This document shows, one piece after another, positions 59,535-64,000 of a stretch of 64,000 nt of DNA. This DNA is from Amycolatopsis solani (lineage in GTDB: Bacteria; Actinomycetota; Actinomycetes; Mycobacteriales; Pseudonocardiaceae), in contig NZ_JAWQJT010000001.1 of NCBI RefSeq assembly GCF_033441515.1, positions 1,302,001 through 1,366,000 of the forward strand, written 5' to 3'. Each line of letters starts with the position of its first letter. Positions within the stretch are counted from its first letter, which is position 1. A program made the position numbers and the translations under genes. Under the pieces are notes generated by a model. The model was not told where the DNA came from and ran no database searches. It saw only the letters and a program-made list of their open reading frames with translations.

Positions 59535-60323
59535 CTACCTGGCGGGTGCTGGCGACATCGCCGGCTGCCCGGCGCGTTCCTGGCGCAGCTTTTCCAGGGC
59601 CTGGCGCACCTCGTGCTCGCTCACGTCGAGCTGGCGCGCGAGGATGCCGCGGCCGGGCGGGCGCAAGCCGGCCGCCTCGGCGCGCTCGACGATGCGGGCG
59701 ACCTCGTCGAGCAGGTTTCTGCTGGTCACCTGGTCTTCGCCAGGTGTCGCGCCGGGTTCTGGCGCGGGTTCCGCCGGGATCTGGTGAGCAGGCGTCGGGT
59801 CCTGGTGCGCGTGCTCCGGCTCCTGGTTCTGCTGCTCTGGCTCCTGGCGCTCGGACGTCGGCTCGACGACCGCGGTGGGCGCGGTGCGCACCAGCAGTGC
59901 GCCGAGGTGCACGAGCGCCGCGAGGAATGCGGGCGGGACGGCCGCGACGAGCGACGCGAGCCACCAGGAACCGGCGGCGCCGCCACCGGTCAACCCGTGG
60001 TAGGTGGCGTTCGCCAGCACGCTGGTGGCGATCGCCACCAGCGCCAGGCCGCGGGCGTAGTTCGTCGTCTCTCGCGGTGCGCCCTGCCCGAGCCACACCA
60101 GCGTGCTGGCGACGATCGCAACATCGATGGCAACGGGCAGCAGCGCCGAGGCGTCGACCGCCCACGGCAGCAGGGGCAAATTGACGGTGGTGTAGCCGAC
60201 CAGCTGTGCCAAGCCAGCCAGCCCGGCGTAGCTGATCACCATCGACGATGCCGCCGAGATCACGATGCACAGCCACGCGGCCACGCGGAACGCAATTTCG
60301 CCGGGGCTGCTGTAGTCGTCCAC
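59535..60323 (-). CDS. DUF2637 membrane protein with C-terminal winged helix
   Basis: A 262-residue protein. Residues 1-150 have four helices (DUF2637; FRVAAWLCIVISAASSMVIS, LLPVAIDVAIVASTLVWLGQ). A Glu/Gln/Pro-rich linker (about 155-195) leads to a winged helix (about 200-255; GRGILARQLDVSEHEVRQAL). GTG 60323 follows AGGAG. DUF2637 proteins (SpdA-like) occur on actinobacterial plasmids, integrative elements and phages and are linked to spreading. The winged helix suggests a membrane-tethered DNA binder. Confidence 0.85.
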   Translation of the reverse strand: MDDYSSPGEIAFRVAAWLCIVISAASSMVISYAGLAGLAQLVGYTTVNLPLLPWAVDASALLPVAIDVAIVASTLVWLGQGAPRETTNYARGLALVAIATSVLANATYHGLTGGGAAGSWWLASLVAAVPPAFLAALVHLGALLVRTAPTAVVEPTSERQEPEQQNQEPEHAHQDPTPAHQIPAEPAPEPGATPGEDQVTSRNLLDEVARIVERAEAAGLRPPGRGILARQLDVSEHEVRQALEKLRQERAGQPAMSPAPAR

Positions 60324-60414
60324 GGATGTGCTCCTGTCTTGGGTGGGTGGTCAGGCGAAGTGCTCCCCGCTCGGGCGTGAGCCGGCGGCGCCTACGCGCA
60401 GCGGGGGCGGACGA

Positions 60415-61032
60415 TCAGCGGTTGACGGTGATGCCGTGCTCGGCGGCCAGAGCGACGCCGGCGTCGGTGAAGTCCACCCACGCGTCGCCTTCCCACCGGA
60501 ACGTCGTGATCAGCCCAGCCTTTTTGAGCTGCGTCAGGTTGCCGCGGCCTTCCTTGCCGATCTCGACGTTCCCGCCGACCATCGGCGTGCCCGACCAGTT
60601 GCCCGCGTCCCGGGCGAACGCGAGGAACAGCCGCAACGACGTGTCGGTGATCTCGGTTCGCGCCTTGGCGGTGCGGCGTTCTTGCTCGGCGCGCAGAGCA
60701 TCCAGGCCGCGGGCGGTGGCGTCGCTCAGCGCCTTGTAGTCGTCGCTGTCAAGGATCTTGATCGACGCGGCCAACTGGGCGTCCGTCATGCCGCGGGCGA
60801 CGTTGTCGAGCAACGCGCGTTGGTGGAGCTCGCCGACGATCGCCTGCTGCGTCTGGTGAGCGGTGGCGATCGTCTCGGCGCGGTTCATACCCGCGTAGGT
60901 CAGCGTGACCGCCGGCTCAGCGTCAGCGCCGGCGAACCGAAAGACGTTGGTCAAGTCGGTGGTGGTCATCCGCGCGAGACGTTCCGCCGGGTACAGGTTC
61001 TTGCCGGCGACGGTTTCGTGCTGCTCGATCAT
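60415..61032 (-). CDS. Early phage protein, operator-controlled
   Basis: A 205-residue soluble protein. The start ATG 61032 follows GAGGAG and closes 20 bases after the first of three operators. The helical middle (GMTDAQLAASIKILDSDDYK, LSDATARGLDALRAEQERR) is followed by a C-terminal winged-helix-like domain (GRGNLTQLKKAGLITTFRWE). First gene of the leftward early unit; probably a regulator or replication helper. No family recognised. Confidence 0.75.
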   Translation of the reverse strand: MIEQHETVAGKNLYPAERLARMTTTDLTNVFRFAGADAEPAVTLTYAGMNRAETIATAHQTQQAIVGELHQRALLDNVARGMTDAQLAASIKILDSDDYKALSDATARGLDALRAEQERRTAKARTEITDTSLRLFLAFARDAGNWSGTPMVGGNVEIGKEGRGNLTQLKKAGLITTFRWEGDAWVDFTDAGVALAAEHGITVNR

Positions 61033-61051
61033 TCGGTTTGCCTCCTCGACT

Positions 61052-61121
61052 GGGTGGGATCTCACCCTAACATGGGTGGGGTCCCACCCGTCAACGACGT
61101 GTTTTAGGTGAGGTCTCACCC
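61052..61121. promoter_or_regulatory. Three-operator divergent control region
   Basis: Three 16-base sites share the form GGGTGRGRTCYCACCC: 61052-61067, 61074-61089 and 61106-61121 (first base A). Starts are 22 and 32 bases apart, two and three DNA turns. They lie between divergent genes at 61032 and 61139. A TTGACG box (minus strand, 61092-61097) precedes site 2, so bound sites would block leftward transcription. Confidence 0.82.
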
Positions 61122-61138
61122 GTGTTAACCTCTGGCCT

Positions 61139-61342
61139 ATGGCGAACCAACGCGACGCCGACAAGTTCCCCGGCCGGGTGTGGGCACCGCGCGGCTTGTG
61201 GCTCCAAGCCGGCGGAGTCGCCACCGCGCAGGGGACCGACCGAACGGCCGAGATCATCAAGTTTCTGCGCTGGTACGTCGGGGAGGATGGCGCCGAGCCG
61301 CCGACGCGTCCGGAACCCGGCGCGCCACCAAGTAGCTCTTGA
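61139..61342 (+). CDS. Small possible ribbon-helix-helix repressor
   Basis: A 67-residue protein (PGRVWAPRGLWLQAGGVATA, then TDRTAEIIKFLRWYVGED) resembling small actinophage ribbon-helix-helix-like proteins that end in F-L-R-x-Y-V. It is divergent from the early operon with three operators between, so it may bind those sites. The 3' end overlaps the convergent 61257 gene by 86 bases. The usual beta strand is not well formed, so the fold is tentative. Confidence 0.68.
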   Translation: MANQRDADKFPGRVWAPRGLWLQAGGVATAQGTDRTAEIIKFLRWYVGEDGAEPPTRPEPGAPPSSS

Positions 61343-61523
61343 GCGTCGGCCGCGGGTGATCCTCGCGGTATAGCGCCATTTCCGCTTCGTAACCGCCGGT
61401 CGCCTGCTCGGCCCGCTCGTCCCACAGCCGGACGGCCTCCCGGTATGAGCGCACGACGTCAGCGTGCTCGACGCTGCACGGGTGGGCCCGGCACGGCGAG
61501 CGGTCCGCAGCAAGGGCCGTCAT
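61257..61523 (-). CDS. Small phage protein
   Basis: An 88-residue protein. HPCSVEHADVVRSYREAVRL and TGGYEAEMALYREDHPRPTL are helical. ATG 61523 overlaps the upstream stop (ATGA). The gene ends under the forward 61139 gene, so the two transcripts overlap. Confidence 0.65.
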   Translation of the reverse strand: MTALAADRSPCRAHPCSVEHADVVRSYREAVRLWDERAEQATGGYEAEMALYREDHPRPTLKSYLVARRVPDASAARRHPPRRTSAET

Positions 61524-61786
61524 CGGTCTGCCTCGCCGCGGCGGAGGTACGCCCGCCCCTCGGCGGTCTCCTGGCCGTAGTGCCAGTGGTCCGGCTCGGC
61601 CGGGCACACGAACGCGGACATGCCGGCAGCGTCGGGGTGGGCGACGCGCGCGGCGTGCCGCGCGGCCTTCCGGTTGTGGTAGGCGCGCAGCCCCGAGGCG
61701 TGGCACACCCACCACTGGGCGCGGGTCGACTCGTGCCGCTGCGGCTTGCCCTTCCGCCGGGGCGTCGGGCGTCGGCGACTCGTCAT
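61520..61786 (-). CDS. Small Cys/His-rich phage protein
   Basis: An 88-residue protein with a basic start (TSRRRPTPRRKGKPQ) and a Cys/His pattern (WWVCHASGLRAYHNRKAARH, AFVCPAEPDHWHYG) fit for one zinc ion. ATG 61786 overlaps the upstream stop. Similar short proteins are common in actinophage early regions. Confidence 0.75.
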   Translation of the reverse strand: MTSRRRPTPRRKGKPQRHESTRAQWWVCHASGLRAYHNRKAARHAARVAHPDAAGMSAFVCPAEPDHWHYGQETAEGRAYLRRGEADR

Positions 61787-61905
61787 CGGCCGGCCGCCTT
61801 CCCCGCGAGCGCGCCCGCAATCAGACTGCGGCTGTCGACAACCGCCTTTACCCGGCGGTCCCACTCGGCTTCTGCGGGCCTCGTCGGAGTCAGGTACAGA
61901 TTCAC
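61783..61905 (-). CDS. Tiny phage peptide
   Basis: A 40-residue peptide, MNLYLTPTRPAEAEWDRRVK and a helical end. GTG 61905 follows GGGAGG and overlaps the next upstream stop; its TGA overlaps the next ATG. Called from this double overlap. Confidence 0.55.
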   Translation of the reverse strand: MNLYLTPTRPAEAEWDRRVKAVVDSRSLIAGALAGKAAGR

Positions 61906-62024
61906 CGGGCCTCCCGGTCAAGTCGTTGAATGGCGCGGGACTTGGCGGCCCGCTCGCGGGCGACGAGCCGGGCCCGCTGCAACGCGGCGTACGCGCGCAC
62001 CAGCGCGCTCACGGGGTCAGCCAC
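61902..62024 (-). CDS. Tiny helical phage peptide
   Basis: A 40-residue basic helix (VSALVRAYAALQRARLVARE). GTG 62024 overlaps the upstream stop, TGA overlaps the next GTG. Not recognised. Confidence 0.55.
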   Translation of the reverse strand: MADPVSALVRAYAALQRARLVARERAAKSRAIQRLDREAR

Positions 62025-63006
62025 GGTCGGCCGCCGAGGCGCGCCGAGCGGGCAGCAGGCGAAGTTCCATGACGCCGTCGTCGCCGGCCACGCAGCCGAG
62101 CTGACCGTGCGTCCATTGCTCGGCCGGCCCGCCGTACGGGCGCCAGACCGCCGACCACGAGCGCGGATCACGCAGCCGTTCGGCCTCGGCTTGCGCGTCC
62201 TCGGCAGCGCGCTCGGCGACGCGCACGGCCTGGCGGGCGTCGTCGAGCTGGGCGGTGAGCCTGGCGCGCTCGGCCCGCAGCCGGCCGATCTCGGCGAACA
62301 CCGCGGGGTCGGCGAGCAGACCGGCGTCCGCGACGACGGACTGACGACGGCGGTAGAGCGCGCGCACAGGCTCGGCGAGGTCGGCCCACGGGACGCCGTC
62401 CGTCGAGCTGTCGCAGAACACCTCAGCCGCGCGTTCGATCACCTCGGCGCGCGTCGGCCCCGCCGGGGCGGCCGGCACCTCGGCCAGCTCGCCGATGCGG
62501 GCCAGCAGCTCGACCCACGGCAGCGCCGGCGACGGGACGCCGGGCATGAACCACAGCCGGTTCTCGCCGCGGGTCCAGTGGCGCCCGGCCGGGTCGCACA
62601 CCTCGGCGACGTCTTCGGGCTCGTCGTCGCCGATCTCGAACGTCCGGGGCGCGTCCATCGCGTAGCCAACCGCGGCGAGTGCGGCTCGCACGGCGTGGTC
62701 GAGCAGCGTGGTGACGTCGTAGTCGGGGTCTGCGCCGGTCGTCGCCCGGTGGACGCTCGGGAGGTCGGCGACGTCGCCGACCGCGACCCACACGGGGTGC
62801 TGGCAGCTGTCGAACGGCTCGGCGGACGGGACGAACCCGCCGCGGCCGGCCACGGTGACGAGCGCCTGCACGTCGGAAGCCAGCAGCCGTACCTCGCCGG
62901 GGCCGAGCCCGAGCCCGTGAATGTGGTCCGGGCGCGTCATCCGGTCGTGCTCGGCGAGGTACTGGCGCAGGCGCGCGGTCGCGTCGAGCGGCGTAGTGGT
63001 GGTCAT
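62017..63006 (-). CDS. Phage hypothetical protein with coiled coil
   Basis: A 329-residue acidic protein. Residues 20-200 form an alpha/beta part (DVQALVTVAGRGGFVPSAEP, TFEIGDDEPEDVAEVCDPAG), residues 225-290 a coiled coil (FAEIGRLRAERARLTAQLDD, RVAERAAEDAQAEAERLRDP), and the end is beta-rich. ATG 63006 follows GAGGAG. No family recognised. Confidence 0.8.
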   Translation of the reverse strand: MTTTTPLDATARLRQYLAEHDRMTRPDHIHGLGLGPGEVRLLASDVQALVTVAGRGGFVPSAEPFDSCQHPVWVAVGDVADLPSVHRATTGADPDYDVTTLLDHAVRAALAAVGYAMDAPRTFEIGDDEPEDVAEVCDPAGRHWTRGENRLWFMPGVPSPALPWVELLARIGELAEVPAAPAGPTRAEVIERAAEVFCDSSTDGVPWADLAEPVRALYRRRQSVVADAGLLADPAVFAEIGRLRAERARLTAQLDDARQAVRVAERAAEDAQAEAERLRDPRSWSAVWRPYGGPAEQWTHGQLGCVAGDDGVMELRLLPARRASAADRG

Positions 63007-63010
63007 CGGG

Positions 63011-64000
63011 TCAACTCCTCGGGGTTGCGGTGGCGGTGGGGGCGTCGTTGGGCTGGGGTGGGACTCCTGCGTGCAAGTCCGGGAACGGGCGCTGCTCACG
63101 CATGTACGGGCTCGGGGAGCGGCCGGTGAGCCTCGGCTGCGGGGGTCCAATGGGGACAGTCAGCAGGGAGGTGGGAGAGCTGAAAGCTACGGAGAGCCCG
63201 CCCCCGTCCCGTCCCGGAGACCCCTGCACCTGCGCCGAGGACTCGCCTCGACGCTGGTCGGTGGGCAGGCTGGTGCCGTGCGTCGAGGCGCCTTCGCGCA
63301 CGTCGGAGTGGTCGGCGGCCGGTGCGACTGCTGCGCCAGCAGTTGCGACCGGACTTGCGCCCGAACCTGCGTCCGGACCTGCAACGGTCGCAGGTGCCGG
63401 CGTAGGTAGGTCGAGGAGAATCATGTTGGCCTGGAACGGGGTTCGTCGTCCCTTGCGGCGGTTGCAGCCGCGGCAGGCAACGACCAAGTTGGCCATGCCG
63501 CCGGCGATCTCGGGGTCGACGTGGTCGTAGGTCAGGCCGTCGTCGGACACGCGGTCGCTGTGCTTGCACGTCTTGCCGCAGTAGCGGCAGGTGTCGGCGT
63601 CGCGCAGCCGGACGGCCGCCTTCAACTTCGGGTCGCGCAGCTCCCGGTCCTTTGCTTTCTTCACGTCGTTCTCGGAGCGTGAGGGGTTGCGGTCGAGGTA
63701 GTCGTGAATGACGAACTCGTAATCGGGTTTCCACTCGCGGCCGTCGAGGCACGCGCACTCGGGCGGCTTGCCGTGCTCGTCGAGTTGGTGCAGCAGCGGT
63801 TGCCGGCCGAACCGGGCGCGCAGTAGGCGCCGGGTGGTGGCCGCGGTGCCGAACAGCTCGACGATGTCGGCCGTGACGAACCCGTCGCTGCGCTCGCCGG
63901 ACACCCACGTGAGCAGCTGCATGAAGTGCCCGAGTGCGGCGTTGATCTGGTCTTTCTTGCGGTCGCCGGTCGCGCCGTCGTCGGCCAGGCCGCGGATCTT
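63011..64000 (-). CDS. HNH endonuclease, 5' end outside window
   Basis: The frame is open to the right edge, so the true start is outside; an internal ATG lies at 63922. The visible part has WVSGERSDGFVTADIVELFG, then the HNH centre with zinc pairs: CRYCGKTCKHSD, DDGLTYDHVDPEIAGG and VACRGCNRRKGRRTP. The C-terminal third is disordered and Pro/Ser/Gly-rich. Phage-borne HNH nucleases may assist recombination or be homing-like. Confidence 0.85.
   Translation of the reverse strand, partial: KIRGLADDGATGDRKKDQINAALGHFMQLLTWVSGERSDGFVTADIVELFGTAATTRRLLRARFGRQPLLHQLDEHGKPPECACLDGREWKPDYEFVIHDYLDRNPSRSENDVKKAKDRELRDPKLKAAVRLRDADTCRYCGKTCKHSDRVSDDGLTYDHVDPEIAGGMANLVVACRGCNRRKGRRTPFQANMILLDLPTPAPATVAGPDAGSGASPVATAGAAVAPAADHSDVREGASTHGTSLPTDQRRGESSAQVQGSPGRDGGGLSVAFSSPTSLLTVPIGPPQPRLTGRSPSPYMREQRPFPDLHAGVPPQPNDAPTATATPRS

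Larger units (their letters stand above)
38799..64000. mobile_element. Siphovirus-type prophage (left end approximate, right end outside)
   Basis: An ordered set of lysis, tail, head and packaging genes on the minus strand followed by small early genes. HK97-type portal, protease and capsid, tail tube, frameshifted tail chaperone and a long tape measure identify a tailed phage of siphovirus morphology. All essential late genes look intact. No integrase, excisionase or attachment repeat was found; the left limit may extend to about 34.1 kb. Confidence 0.88.

Noticed and set aside
1..64000. CRISPR arrays, rRNA and tRNA genes
   Set aside because: No regularly spaced direct repeats and no tRNA or rRNA-like sequence were found on reading both strands.

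Overview
The window is high-GC actinobacterial DNA (many GTG starts, ATGA/GTGA gene overlaps). GTP-type PEP carboxykinase, two F420-type luciferase-like oxidoreductases, several TetR/XRE/MarR regulators and a DUF5753/DUF6879 regulator set fit a Pseudonocardiaceae-like host, most likely Amycolatopsis or a close relative. The genus is inferred from style and gene content, not from a marker gene.

Host part, about 1-34,100. From the left: the first codons of a divergent membrane protein, a MacB/FtsX-type exporter (ATPase and permease), trmB, an unknown gene, two tandem paralogous DrrAB-like ABC exporters, a TetR-SDR operon with a clear operator, a DUF559/AbiEi-like nuclease gene bordered by a palindromic repeat, and a NarL-type two-component system. 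Next comes a membrane-remodelling block: dynamin-like GTPase, unknown gene, YqeB-like membrane protein, TetR, GrpE-like protein and a second dynamin-like GTPase. It is followed by an acidic Ca-binding-like repeat protein, pckG with a hairpin-rich leader, two paralogous LLM oxidoreductases running into an ABC exporter, an EndoU-like protein facing an XRE regulator, a secreted tripeptidyl-aminopeptidase-like hydrolase, a DUF3311/sodium-solute symporter pair, a ceramidase-like membrane protein, an AhpD-like protein, a MarR-GNAT fusion and an AAA ATPase.

Transition, about 34,100-38,750: accessory genes typical of actinobacterial islands. These are a membrane-anchored DUF4352-like protein, the three-gene set small protein/DUF6879/XRE-DUF5753, and a divergent chain of tiny translationally coupled genes ending in a PadR-like regulator. 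This may be island DNA or the left arm of the prophage.

Prophage, about 38,750 to beyond 64,000: a siphovirus-type prophage read mostly right to left. Transcription order is early small genes and a partial HNH gene (right edge), DUF2637 and DUF6221 genes, a forward-strand lower-GC cassette (56.3-56.9 kb), HNH, small and large terminase, one 1042-residue open frame carrying portal, HK97 prohead protease and major capsid domains, connectors, tail tube, tail chaperone with a -1 frameshift extension, an 850-residue tape measure, distal tail proteins, a GH25 lysin and holin-like membrane proteins. No integrase, attachment site or tRNA gene was found, so the element probably continues past the right edge. 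The most notable points are the portal-protease-capsid fusion with in-frame internal starts, a divergent early promoter with three helically phased operators at 61.05-61.12 kb, a 29-bp palindrome in front of the packaging operon, and the forward-strand cassette.
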